Shown here: positions 10,785 through 20,304 of the stretch, in pieces
Numbering within the stretch: position 1 is the stretch's first letter
How the letters are laid out: the number at the start of each line of letters is the position of its first letter
Origin: Spirogloea muscicola
Taxonomy: Eukaryota; Streptophyta; Zygnematophyceae; Spirogloeales; Spirogloeaceae
Assembly (NCBI GenBank): GCA_009602725.1
Contig: WELB01000042.1
Span: 176,258-196,561, forward strand
Direction: 5' to 3'
Length of the DNA: 20,304 bases
Translations under genes and position numbers: made by a program
The notes under the pieces: generated by a model
What the model saw: the letters and a program-made list of their open reading frames with translations, nothing else
The model's database searches: none
What the model was told of the DNA's origin: nothing

Positions 10785-11240
10785 GCGGCCAGATTAACTG
10801 GTGGCTGGGAAAGGGGCTCACCCATTGAGGATAGGGGCTGGAAAAGCCAGCCCAAAAAGGAAGGAACAAATTACGAGAAGGGGGTCAGGGGAAGCGCTAA
10901 AACAAAAGAACAACAAGAAACAAAGCCGCTACGTATTACTCGGTGATCCCTGCTAAGCAGCCTCCGGTCAGAGAAGCTAGGCTCCTGGAAGTGGGTCCCC
11001 TGGCCAGAGCCAGAGGCAGCAGCGAGGGCTCTGCCGGCACGCAGGTGCAGCGCGCGGGCCATAGACCTCTGCAGCGAGACGGCCAAGCGCATCCGGTACA
11101 CCTGCGCTAGTGACCCGGCTGCAGGAAAGTCCACTGGCTCCCCATGGAAGCGGCGGACGATGGCGCGGCGGGCGAGCTGGTTGAGCAGCTCGAGCCACCG
11201 AGCGCCCAACGCCCCATGCGTGTCGATAGGCCTGCAGTAG
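10785..11240 (-). mobile_element. Retroelement fragment: RLE-like C-terminal coding plus hairpin tail
   Basis: On the minus strand 11240→11018 stays open and reads PIDTHGALGARWLELLNQ, LARRAIVRRFHGEP, then VYRMRLAVSLQR and ARALHLRAGRAL. This parallels the better-preserved copy at 14350–14853 (VDIFGCLGPRF, RQRVSACLQR, NALHQKAGRAL). The pattern G-x-L/W-G followed by Leu-rich helices is typical of the C-terminus of restriction-like-endonuclease non-LTR elements; this is recalled, not searched. After the coding end come the CTGCTAAGCAG block (about 10950) and the tail with a GGGCTGG/CCAGCCC stem at 10835–10853, ending near the GCGCGGCC at 10785. The reverse transcriptase is absent, so the copy is 5'-truncated. 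Confidence 0.6.
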
Positions 11241-11265
11241 GCCTCTGGGCTAGTAAAAGAAGAAA

Positions 11266-11400
11266 GGGCCCATTGAGAATAGGGGCTGGAAATGCCAGCC
11301 CAAAAAAAGAATGAACGAAGTACGAGAAGTGGGCCAGGGGAAGCGCTAAGAAAAGCGCTAGTAAAAGGGTGAAACCTTGGACGACCAAGACCACGCTCTC
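11266..11400 (-). mobile_element. Tail fragment of a second element copy
   Basis: This carries a hairpin module in the same orientation as the neighbouring fragment: GGGCTGG at 11283–11289, loop AAATG, CCAGCCC at 11295–11301, then AAAGAATGAACGAAGTACGA and GGGCCAGGGGAAGCGCTAAG. The module matches 10834–10910 closely. On the minus strand this tail directly precedes the truncated coding end at 11240, so two truncated copies stand head to tail. Confidence 0.6.
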
Positions 11401-12429
11401 CCAGTGGGGAAGTGTCAGCATTATTAGCCATGCGCATGAATGAGAGCCCCTTGAGGACTTCCCCTTTGACCCGGAACCTTTTGCAGCACGAGTCTATCCG
11501 CCAGGAAAGGCAGTGGTATAAGATGTTCAGACCATACTATTGATCAAGAAGTTGCTTGCGGATGAGCCACAAGCAAAACAACAACAACAATAGTTTAGTT
11601 GACAGGCAGTAGCAATGCTGACAATGTTGTCAAGCCTTCAGATTCACAAATCTCGCAGTGCAAGCGTGAACATGGACATGCTGGCCGCGACTCAAGTTCT
11701 GTGACGCTTCGCTCTAGAATCAGATCTGCATTGGTGGATTCACAGGAACGCAATACCTTCGCCTCCAACATTCTGCCTCCACATTATAGATTCAGGCGGA
11801 GCTGATAGTAAGGCATACTTTTCATGCTGGCGAAAACTAGCAGGACGTAATCGCAGTTGCATACGATCGCTGTCGATCGCATACGATCCTGATGCTGGAA
11901 AAACAGCATCAGGATGTGTCAGCGGGGTGTCTGCTTAGGTAGTCTTGGAGCCGATATATCTTCTCATGCGGACACGTGCTCGGCCTTTATTGTGACACTG
12001 CAGGAGCCCTCAATGACCAACTAGATATATTGCTGTGGTGGCGCCCTTCGACAGCTTTCAGGTAACATCTCTGTCATGGACAACATGGTCACATGTGGCA
12101 ATGCGTGATATGATGACGGTTTGACAGACCGTTTTGTGCTGGCGGTGACCATCTCCTGCAGATGCCTTCACTGCGCCAGTACCATCAAAACGTCGACCTG
12201 GATCACTTTCACGTGTCAACCTTGAGGGAGGCCTAATCCCAAAGCGAATGTGAAAGTGAGCAGCAAATAGGGAGCGAGGGTGGGAGCGAGGGTGGTGCGA
12301 GACAAGACTACTTCGAGAGCTCAGCAGCCGTAAGATAGCAGCCCAAATACAGATAGGCTGGTAGAGCTCAACGCAAACCTCTACTTGTACTACACGTATT
12401 GCACATTGCTGAGTAGTGCACGCTTTCTC
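11401..12429. other. No gene recognised
   Basis: Short open frames only (for example + 11599–11805), with no domain resemblance. It contains an ACA-rich microsatellite at about 11574–11592, a perfect 12-bp hairpin at 11886–11915, and a small GGGAGCGAGGGT tandem at about 12270–12297. Confidence 0.45.
11886..11915. repeat. Perfect 12-bp hairpin with 6-base loop
   Basis: ATCCTGATGCTG at 11886–11897, loop GAAAAA, and CAGCATCAGGAT at 11904–11915 are perfect complements. Just upstream GCATACGATC occurs twice (near 11859 and 11878). It is not part of a recognised gene or of the hairpin-tail element family. Confidence 0.85.
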
Positions 12430-12905
12430 TTAAGGCATCCCTTTAAGCTTGTCCAATCTTTCTTGGTCGGCCACTTCAAAAGCCCTGCAAAGTGCCCGTG
12501 GCAGAAGTTAACTGTTGAGCGACGGGCCAGGATCGTGGTGGCGTCCTCGTCTCCGGAATTGACGAGAAACCCGGTCGGCGGGGGTGCTGCAACGTCGACC
12601 CGGTGGCCAGGCCGCGTCGGGGCGAAGCGAAGCGAACGGCGATCGCTTTCCCCGTCGTCGCCGGCGGCTGTCTGGGCGGTGGCGCATCCCGGCGGCAGCC
12701 AGTGGCGCGGCACCTACGGATCTGCTCGCCGTTCAACTGACTGGCGCGACGATGTGCCGGAAAGCGCAGGAGCTGTCGTTGCGCTTTCCGCTCCCTCCCC
12801 CCGTTCGGGAGAACAGCAGAAAAGGCTCTCTCCCGAGAAGGAAGCAGCGCTTCCAATGCAGTGGCTGTGAGAGGCCAGCCAAAAGAGTTGTACAAGGTTG
12901 TCATG
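12430..12905. repeat. GC-rich segment bounded by inverted, degenerate tail modules
   Basis: The left edge (about 12440–12500) reads AAGCTTGTCCAATCTTTCTT then GGTCGGCCACTTCAAAAGCC, a weak match to a plus-orientation tail module. The right edge (about 12848–12905) has GTGGCTGTGAGAGGCCAGCC then AAAAGAGTTGTACAAGG, a minus-orientation module. The 340 bases between are CG-rich and open in several frames on both strands, as expected from composition. No domain was recognised. It may be two further truncated copies or one composite insertion. Confidence 0.4.
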
Positions 12906-13139
12906 CCACATGGTGTCGGTTGCTAGTTAACGTCGATAGGACAGATGTGTGTGAATGCAGGTGACAAGGTTGAGTCTACGTGACTGGCAACGCCAAACAT
13001 TGTGATAGGTAATAGAAAATGAGAAATTTGCATATTGCTGGGTTTGAAATGGGAGGGATAGTTCAATTAGTGTAGCATTGGAATGAGAAGGTAACTGGAG
13101 CTTGTGATGGATGATTTCCAGTTTCCCCTCCCCCCCCCT
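12906..13139. other. No gene recognised, up to the second gap
   Basis: AT-richer DNA ending in a C-rich run before the N at 13140. No coding similarity was seen. Confidence 0.4.
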
Positions 13140-13163
13140 NCCCCCCCCCCCCCCCCCCCCCCC
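13140..13163. other. Second gap mark: N inside a C homopolymer
   Basis: A C-rich run from about 13125 leads to T, then N at 13140, then 23 C (13141–13163). Its form is the same as at 3529, an N followed by a long homopolymer, and suggests another unresolved join. Any open frame reading through it as poly-Gly is unreliable. It lies just downstream, on the minus strand, of the orphan PHD finger, so the rest of that reading frame could be missing here. Confidence 0.7.
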
Positions 13164-13207
13164 AACTATGAATTCTGACCAGGTCACAGAGTTGAGTCAG
13201 CATCCAC

Positions 13208-13342
13208 ACAAGCCTTGCAGAACCAATCATCAGAAGGAACAGTGGTGAGTGGTGGTGTCAAACAATGAATATGCCACCCTTTGTTGCAAGCAGAACACAA
13301 CAGCATGGTGGCTGCTTGGTCTCCCCAATTCCAAATTTCGCA
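13208..13342 (-). pseudogene. Orphan PHD zinc-finger fragment with one zinc ligand replaced
   Basis: The minus strand reads CEIWNWGDQAATMLLCSAC then NKGWHIHCLTPPL and SDDWFCKAC. This follows the C4HC3 PHD spacing: Cys-x2-[Trp]-x11-Cys-x2-Cys-x4-His-x2-Cys-x14-Cys-x2-Cys. Only the second ligand is wrong, with TGG (Trp, 13331–13333) in place of Cys. PHD fingers bind histone H3 tails, and some retroelement polyproteins also carry them (recalled). The fragment is flanked by hairpin-tail DNA on one side (13386 onward) and a gap on the other, has no partner exons, and the frame closes at 13184. I infer a decayed piece, possibly of the same retroelement family; a truncated host chromatin gene is the alternative. 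Confidence 0.6.
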
Positions 13343-13385
13343 TAACAAATGCGCATGACAAATGCGCATTTCATGACAAGGTCTG

Positions 13386-14240
13386 AGAAGAGAAAGACGC
13401 TTTAAGGAAAGAGCGGTGGCTTTGAGAGGCCAGCCCAGGAAAAAGAACGTACAAATTTCGAAGGGGCCAGGGGAAGCGCTAAAGCACACAAATAATTAAG
13501 TAGCTACGAAGAGCCGGGCGCTGGGAGGCGCCGAACACCGGTGGCGGCTGCGACTGCGACTGCTCATCAGGGGCTATTGAGCACATTGGCCACTCGAGTC
13601 GCTTTTGCATAAAGGTTAGTCTCATGCTTTTTGCGCCTTTCAGCCCTCTCAGACCTCAAATACCACAATAGTAATCCCCATGACTTTTGCAGATGGACGC
13701 TAAATCACCTCTAATCAGCAAGGTGCAGATCCAAGAATCTCTCCCAATGGGGGCAAGGGCTGTGATAAGTCAGCCCGAAAATATTGACAAGGTTCGAAGG
13801 GGCCAAACTACAAAGGGGCCATTTTACAAATGAGGGAGAGAGTGAGCTCTTCCAAAAAGGGGGCGAGGGCCGTGAAAAAAGAGGAGGAAGGACGCTTCCA
13901 GGGCGGTGGCTGGGAGAGGCCAGCCCCAAAAAAGCTTGAACAAAGTTCGCAAGGGCCAGAGAAAGCGCTAAAGCCCACAGGGATCCAAGGAGCTACAAAA
14001 AGCCAGCCCGAAAGGAATTGGAATGAGGTGTTTGTCCGAAGGGGCCGAGAAGCGCTGAAACACAAAGAGACTAGCATATTCCATGTAGGCAAATGAGGAG
14101 GGCCTCTAGTTAGCAGCCGCAAGTCAGAAAGACTAGCCACCGGAAAGGAAGTGGCCCTCCTCAAGGGGGCATGGCCTGTGAACAGCCAGCCCGCAAAGAT
14201 TTGACAAGGTCCGAAGCTCCCGGAAACCAGTCCCCTTAAG
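13386..14240 (-). mobile_element. Long array of degenerate retroelement tail modules
   Basis: At least four modules are in minus orientation. At 13405–13500: GTGGCTTTGAGAGGCCAGCC, then a GGGGCCAGGGGAAGCGCTAA match. At 13740–13815: AATGGGGGCAAGGGCTGTGA, then ACAAGGTTCGAAGGGGCC. At 13890–13990: GGTGGCTGGGAGAGGCCAGC, then GGGCCAGAGAAAGCGCTAAA. At 14150–14230: CAAGGGGGCATGGCCTGTGA, then AGCCAGCCCGCAAAGA. The block TTAGCAGCCGCAAGTCAGAA at about 14104 corresponds to the CTGCTAAGCAG block that follows coding in the other copies. On the minus strand this array follows the coding fragment at 14350–14853, giving the same order as elsewhere. The modules differ more from one another than in the other copies, which suggests greater age. 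Bases 13505–13735 inside the block are unassigned. Confidence 0.6.
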
Positions 14241-14349
14241 ATTTTCGTGTATTCGAAACAAACAAAGGCCAAATGGCCAAGAAACAAAGGGAAGCACATC
14301 TAGAGACGTACATCATCTACAGCAGATTGACCCGCTCAGTAACCACGGG

Positions 14350-14853
14350 TCAATACATAAAGGTCGATAATCGATGCCTGAATACTGGATGGCAGATACG
14401 AAGCCTTCTGCTACCAACTAGAGCTCGCCCAGCTTTCTGGTGCAAAGCATTAGCCTGAGCACGCTGCAAACAGGCCGAAACGCGTTGTCGCAAGAACGAC
14501 AGATGCGCAGCTGGCAGGCCCATCTCGGCCGGAAACACATCTGCACGTCGTGCATGGCTTAGATCGGCAATATTCTGCAGGAGAGTGTGGAAACGAGGAC
14601 CTAAGCAGCCAAAGATGTCAACTGCAGCTGGCAGGAGCTGATCGCATTGGGGGTAGTCGGAGTAGTGCTGCAGCTTTCCTTGTTCTGCACTGCCCATTGC
14701 GTGGCCAACGATGTGCGTCGATGCTGGACCATTATACGCCTCCGTAACAACCACATCGACCAAGGCCCGAGGACCACCACCAGGTTGCACGCCCACAATG
14801 TCAAGGGTGCGGCGATGATGACGTCCCTTAGGAGCTGTTGGAAGAGATATTTT
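14350..14853 (-). mobile_element. C-terminal RLE-like domain fragment of a non-LTR retrotransposon
   Basis: The minus-strand frame reads PTAPKGRHHRRTLDIV, then GPRALVDVVVTEAY, GSAEQGKLQHYSDY, LLPAAVDIFGCLGPRF, and the helical end RQRVSACLQRAQANALHQ with KAGRAL; stop TGA is at 14350–14352. The order D (DVVV) … E-x-x-K … Y … hydrophobic strand … G-x-x-G fits the C-terminal restriction-like endonuclease region of R2/NeSL-type non-LTR elements as I recall it. That domain nicks target DNA to prime reverse transcription. The frame is intact for at least 168 codons. No reverse transcriptase is recognisable upstream (14860–15588), so the copy is 5'-truncated. An unrelated host nuclease-like gene is a less likely alternative, because the 11018–11240 copy shows it is repetitive. 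Confidence 0.55.
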
Positions 14854-14859
14854 CTCCCA

Positions 14860-15588
14860 AGAGGGGCGGTTGTGAAAGTAGAAGGAAGAAAGGCCCAGCA
14901 GTCGGGGACAGGGTGCCGAAGCGGGCCACTACGCCGCCAGGGTTTGATTGCGTATCGCGACCACGCCCAGTTCCGGAAGGCGATCCCGTCCGTGGCGCCA
15001 GCAAGGGAGGGCGGGCACTGGCTGCTCGGCACGTGCGCCACCGCGGCAGATAAGGCCCAGGCCGCCCGGCCGCCCCACGTGCGCGCGGCGAAGACGGCCT
15101 CCTGCTGGCGCCGCCGAGCCGCACGTGTGAAGGCACGTGGCAGGCGGCTGGAGGACGGGCCGGGCGTCCTCGCCGGGTCGGGCTGGCCGCCGAGCGCCTG
15201 GGCCGCGGGGACCCCCCGTGTCGGGGCACGTCGCCTCGACGAGGACACCCCCGTCCTCAGCGCGCCCCGCGCCCTCCGGCCGCCAAGGTCGCAACTGCTC
15301 CTCCTCCTCAACTCACCTCGGCCCGCAGAGGACGCACCCCTCGGGCCCAAATCCGTGGCCGAATGCGCCCGTTGGCCAGGCGGCAGCTCATAGCCCCTCA
15401 GTAGGTGGGCCGTTAATCGCAGCCCCTTTCCTTTTTTCCCCCATTGGGGCAGCCATGTCCGGGTGGGGCGAACTCGCCCCCTAGCAGCCATCACCACTCC
15501 CCTCGCCGCCTCCGCCGCCTCCGCCCCCACCTCCGCCGCCGCCGCCTCCGCCTCCACCCGCCCCGGCCCGTTGCCGCCGCCGCCCGCC
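14860..15588 (+). promoter_or_regulatory. GC-rich upstream region of the F-box/LRR gene with a CACGTG cluster
   Basis: Very GC-rich DNA, open in several frames on both strands, with no domain I recognise. CACGTG (the G-box core bound by plant-type bZIP and bHLH factors) occurs at 15030, 15076, 15122 and 15134, four times in 110 bases. The last 110 bases before the ATG are CCG/GCC-rich and end GCCGCCATGG-like, a good initiation context. The regulatory role is inference. Confidence 0.45.
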
Positions 15589-17816
15589 ATGGCGCTGTCG
15601 CAGGCCATCAAGAGGAGCGCGTCGGCCGCGGCCCTGCAGCCCGCGGACGCCGCGGACCGCCACCTCTGTGACGACGTCCTGCTCGACGTCCTCGCCCGCC
15701 TGGATGCCAAGGACGACCGCGACGCCTGCTCCTGTGTCTCCAAGCAGTGGCTCGAGGTCGAGGGCCGCACCCGGCGCGTGCTCTCCCTCGGCGCCGTGCA
15801 CGACGCCGCGCCGGCGTGCATTTCTCGGGCCATGCTGCGCTTCCCGTCGCTCCACACCCTGGACATCGGCGCTGGCGACGGGCTGTGGTTTGGCCAACGC
15901 ATAGCGGCGGAGGACCTGGTGCACTCCCTTCAGGTACTTCCCCGTGCTCTTCTAGTCAGCACATCGCTAGCCCTCTTGGGAGGTAGGTTTTCCATCGCTT
16001 CACAATGGCCGGTCGCACGCTTCGGAGGGCGGATCCCGACCTGGTTACTCCTCTGAGCTACCTCGTTCAAACACCTGTTGCGTCCTTGAGAGGCAGCGCA
16101 GCCATCATCAACTGCTATCTTGATGGCTGACACAGTCAGCAGGGTACAGACGGAAGGAACAGGGCAAGTCTATCAACAGACAAATGCATCTAGATTTTGC
16201 ATGGCTGCAACATTCGCGACCTTTTGCGGGAGAAAGTATCTGTAGGCAGAGAGATCACTTGTCCGCAAGACCCTAGGTGATTCATCATCTAAATCAACCT
16301 GCTTCACTCTTTGTGGACAGAATGCCAGTTGCCGAGAGACGCTTCGTACTTTGAAGCTTGGTACTGCTGGCATCCGTGAACTCCATGATGATGGACTCGT
16401 CATGGTGGTGGGACTGTTTTCCAAGCTGCAGGATCTACAGGTGCAAAGTTGACAAATCTGTCATATTGGATGGTTGTTATCGTGGATCGCAGTGTCACTC
16501 TGTGAGCCGGAGTGCCATCCAGACAAGTGGTGCAGTTGTAGGATCTCAGAGATTCCTCCAATCGTGTGCACGTGTTGAGCTCCTGTGAAAAGCTTCTGAC
16601 GATGTCATGTGAGTCTTGCGTACAGTTGCGCAACTTTCCGAAGGTGACAGGAGACGGTATGAAGCAGGTCCTTCTGAAGTGCAATATGTTGACCAGATTA
16701 TCCCTTCTTCAAGACACCTGGGATGATATGGACATGGAGTTGCTTGCAGAGGAACCGTTTAAGCAGCTGCAGGACCTTCGCCTTGCTGGCAATCCACGGA
16801 TAACGTCTGCAGGCTTTGTTCACATCAGTGTCTTGAAGAACACCATCAGATCCTTGTCCATCGAGGAAAGCTACACAGTCGATGACGAGGCTATTCACTC
16901 CATTGTTGACGGAGGGTGTGCGGTGGAGAATGTGAATCTTAGCAAGTGCTTCCAGATCACTGATGTTGGTAAGTTGAGGCATCCATGAATTACATCGTGC
17001 TATCCCTCATCAATCGTCTGGCCTTTCGCTCTTCTTCATCAATATCAGCTCTCGCCGTTTTGTAAATTCTAAACAAGAGACGGAGACAAGCTATGAGATG
17101 ATGTCAAGAGAATGGCTGGCTTGTGAGCACATCCAGGAGCTAAGGCCGCTACTGTGCTCTTGGATGCAGCTGTGAGCTCCTTGGCAACATACTGTGAAAA
17201 GCTGTGGAAGTTGACAATCACAGGCTGCGGGCGCCTGACGGATGCGTCCCTGAACGTATTAGCTGAGAAGTGCAGTGACAAGCTTAGAGAGCTGGACCTC
17301 ACTGCCTTCAATTTCACAGATGCTGGTATTGCAGCAGTTGGGAAGTGTACAAAGTTAGAGAGACTAGCGGTGAAGATTGCTCGCAGGCCTGCGCGCATCA
17401 CAACATTTGCCCCGCTTGGTGAGCACTTTACCTGGCCTCTCATTGCATGCAGTACAATGTCTGGCTTGTGTGCTCTTCAAGACAACCTTCAGGCTTCCTT
17501 CTTTGTGTTTCTGTATCTAATCGTCTGTCTACAGAAGGGCTGCAAATGAATGCCTTTCCCAGACTGCTCAATGTTTGGCTACAGCCAGCTCCGTTCGTGC
17601 AGTGACACAAGGCTTGGGGCCTTTTGTTGTTCAGGTGCTTGCTGCATGCTGCAGGAAGCACTCCTAGATGAGCTGGATGTCGTAGGAGCTGATGCCATCA
17701 CGAAGGGTTGCCCTCTCTTGAGGACCCTATCGGCCTGTGCCTCTCCTGCTTCGCCAAAACTTACATCACCACGTTGGCATTTCTCTCGCCCATGCTGGGT
17801 CAAGACCACAGAGTAA
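15589..17816 (+). CDS. F-box/leucine-rich-repeat protein (probable SCF substrate receptor)
   Basis: Five exons join in frame: 15589..15933, 16321..16440, 16542..16968, 17170..17418, 17635..17816; about 440 aa. The start ATG is in a CCGCCATGG context after a GCC-rich leader. Residues about 25–70 form an F-box: LCDDVLLDVLARLDAK, then CSCVSKQWLEVEGRTRRVL. This domain binds SKP1 in SCF ubiquitin ligases. From about residue 85 onward there are Cys-type LRRs as in FBL/AMN1 proteins: LRTLKLGTAGIRELHDDGL, LTRLSLLQDTW, LQDLRLAGNPRITSAGF, VENVNLSKCFQITDV, LWKLTITGCGRLTDASL, LRELDLTAFNFTDAGI. Substrate is unknown. Weak points: the exon 2/3 junction uses a TTGTAG acceptor, and the last 25 residues (ASPASPKLTSPRW…) do not look like LRR. 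The stop overlaps a GTAAGG donor-like sequence, so the true C-terminus may continue in another exon. Confidence 0.82.
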
Positions 17817-19063
17817 GGAGGAACGGCAAACTCAGCATTATTCGGGCACCCCTAGCTCTGGCAATAGGAGGTGTAAGAGAGTAACATTTTAGGCATGTTA
17901 GATGCTTTGTCAGGTTCCAGAAATCCTGACTCAAGTACTACTGCTCTGTGCAGACGTGCCTCGTCCAGCCTGTAATTGCACTCTGCTGCAAAGAGCAACG
18001 TGGCTTAGGATTGGAGAAACAGCTTTTAAGCGCGGCCGCCAAGCATCAGCAGGTCCTTGTGCCCCTTAGAGTTTCGCACTCGTCTACACGCAGCTTCACT
18101 AGCCAGTAGTCCTGGCAGTGTTCCAGTACCTGTCTCCTTCCTCCTAGTAGACATTTTGAGGGTGGTGCATGATGCTCACCAACGCGGTGGTCCGGCACTA
18201 GGTGCAGGTGTTGCAATTGTAGAGCAGTAAGGTCCCGCTCATGGACCCGTTTACAGTGTGCAGCTTGAAATTAGGCCTCTCTGTATATAGTAGGTTCGCA
18301 TTGGGGCGCTGGTGCCCCTCAAATGTGCGCAGAGGGCCCACCCCGTGTACACACCATGCCTTAGTTTAGTCAGTGGCTTGGTGAGCAAACAACTCTCCAG
18401 CGTCGTGTGCGCTTTTCAGTGCCCGCAGGGCTGCCCAATGTCAAGATAATAAGGATGCCAAACGCATCTGCCGCAATCGCGTCTTCCTGCCCGCTCACTA
18501 TGCTGTACGAGCAAGGTTCAATTATTGCTTGCGGCAGCTCATTGCCAGGGACCACTATCATGTTGTGGGCCTTGTGTCTCGAAGCAGAGCGAGAGCAACT
18601 TTCAACCTGATCAGCAAGGCTTGGCCTAATTTATTCCATGTGTGCTTGAAGAATCAACCTGGCGGACACAGTTGGCATGCAGCTCCTGCCTGCTGCAGGA
18701 ACTGGCCGCTGCAACTCCTGGTCACTAAGCTAGTATTGACCAAGATACTGTTGCCGATGAAGATACTAAGGAGCCGCCTTGGGAGATTGCCATTGTTTTC
18801 ATTCACTCTTTATCATGAAGTCCAGCCATCTTGATGTAAACTCTTATTTGCCAATGCTTCCTGTCTTCGCGCACCTCTCTTTGTCTCTGCTTGTTCTATG
18901 TGACGCGCAGCAAGATGCGACTGCTCGGGAGTACAAGATTTCAGCACCGTGGCCAATGGCCAGGATTTCCGAATCGATCACAATTCTTGTATACAGAGTA
19001 ACAGTTTTAGAGGGGCCAATATGCATACATCCATGATCATTGCAGCAGCACTGGGGGCTTCTG
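17817..19063. other. Convergent 3' flanks of the F-box gene (+) and GSDH gene (-)
   Basis: No exon was recognised on either strand. Candidate polyadenylation signals TGTAA on the + strand lie at 17872–17876 (56 bases after the F-box stop) and 17971–17975. The open frame at + 18407–18610 has no domain resemblance and no codon evidence. The right half is presumably the 3' UTR of the minus-strand gene. Confidence 0.5.
17872..17876 (+). terminator. Candidate chlorophyte polyadenylation signal TGTAA
   Basis: TGTAA lies 56 bases after the F-box gene stop codon. TGTAA is the usual near-upstream poly(A) element in chlorophyte mRNAs. A 5-base match is expected by chance about once per kilobase, so this is only positional support. 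Confidence 0.35.

Positions 19064-20304
<1,241 letters not shown>

Noticed and set aside
11599-11805. 68-codon open frame starting MTGSSNADNVVKPSD
   Set aside because: It is short, with no domain, no splice context and no partner exons.
12385-12904. Overlapping 100–160-codon open frames on both strands
   Set aside because: They are Arg/Ala/Ser-rich, present in several frames at once, bounded by degenerate element modules, and show no domain.
13780-13805. GGTTCGAA in the tail modules as a tRNA-type B box, suggesting a tRNA-derived SINE
   Set aside because: The B-box consensus is not completed (GGTTCGAAGGGG), no A box at the right spacing was found, and the modules follow RLE-type coding rather than a tRNA head.
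14601-15902. A 433-codon open frame on the minus strand across the F-box upstream region
   Set aside because: It runs antisense to the F-box exon 1 and through GC-rich DNA where stops are rare. Its sequence is Ala/Arg/Pro/Gly-rich without a domain, and near 14601–14800 it is out of frame with the RLE-like coding.

Overview
This window looks like nuclear DNA from a GC-rich green alga (chlorophyte). The genes are split by many short GT–AG introns. Two of the five encode plastid-type proteins: a trigger factor with an Ala/Arg-rich transit peptide and a plant-plastid-type GNAT acetyltransferase. Coding exons are GC-rich and the untranslated DNA is full of microsatellites and decayed retroelements. 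I cannot fix the genus from the sequence alone.

Layout, left to right. (1) 1–935 (+): 3' part of a GNAT1/SNAT2-like acetyltransferase, two exons visible. (2) 1849–3120: two 5'-truncated non-LTR-type retroelement fragments in head-to-head orientation. (3) 3121–5275 (+): eIF5A. Four exons, including the hypusine site, are clear; the exon for about 39 N-terminal residues is missing and probably lies in an unresolved gap marked by N plus 93 T. (4) 6226–10715 (-): complete 14-exon plastid trigger factor (about 545 aa), convergent with eIF5A. (5) 10785–14853: an accessory, retroelement-rich block with RLE-like C-terminal coding fragments, long tails of degenerate hairpin modules, an orphan PHD finger with one zinc ligand lost, and a second N/homopolymer gap. 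(6) 15589–17816 (+): five-exon F-box/LRR gene behind a GC-rich flank containing four CACGTG boxes. (7) 19064–20017 (-): the last three exons of a glucose/sorbosone dehydrogenase (HHIP-like) gene whose 5' end lies beyond the window, convergent with the F-box gene.

The host genes do not form a pathway. Cytosolic translation (eIF5A) and plastid protein folding (trigger factor) are housekeeping roles; the others are an acetyltransferase, a probable SCF substrate receptor and a probably secreted oxidoreductase. The most interesting signal is a retroelement family seen at several loci. Each better copy has the same order: C-terminal restriction-like-endonuclease-type coding, then a short conserved block, then tandem imperfect modules built around a GGGCTGG/CCAGCCC stem-loop. 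Copies sit beside or upstream of three of the host genes. All exon boundaries were deduced by reading frame, splice consensus and remembered family sequence, not by alignment software.
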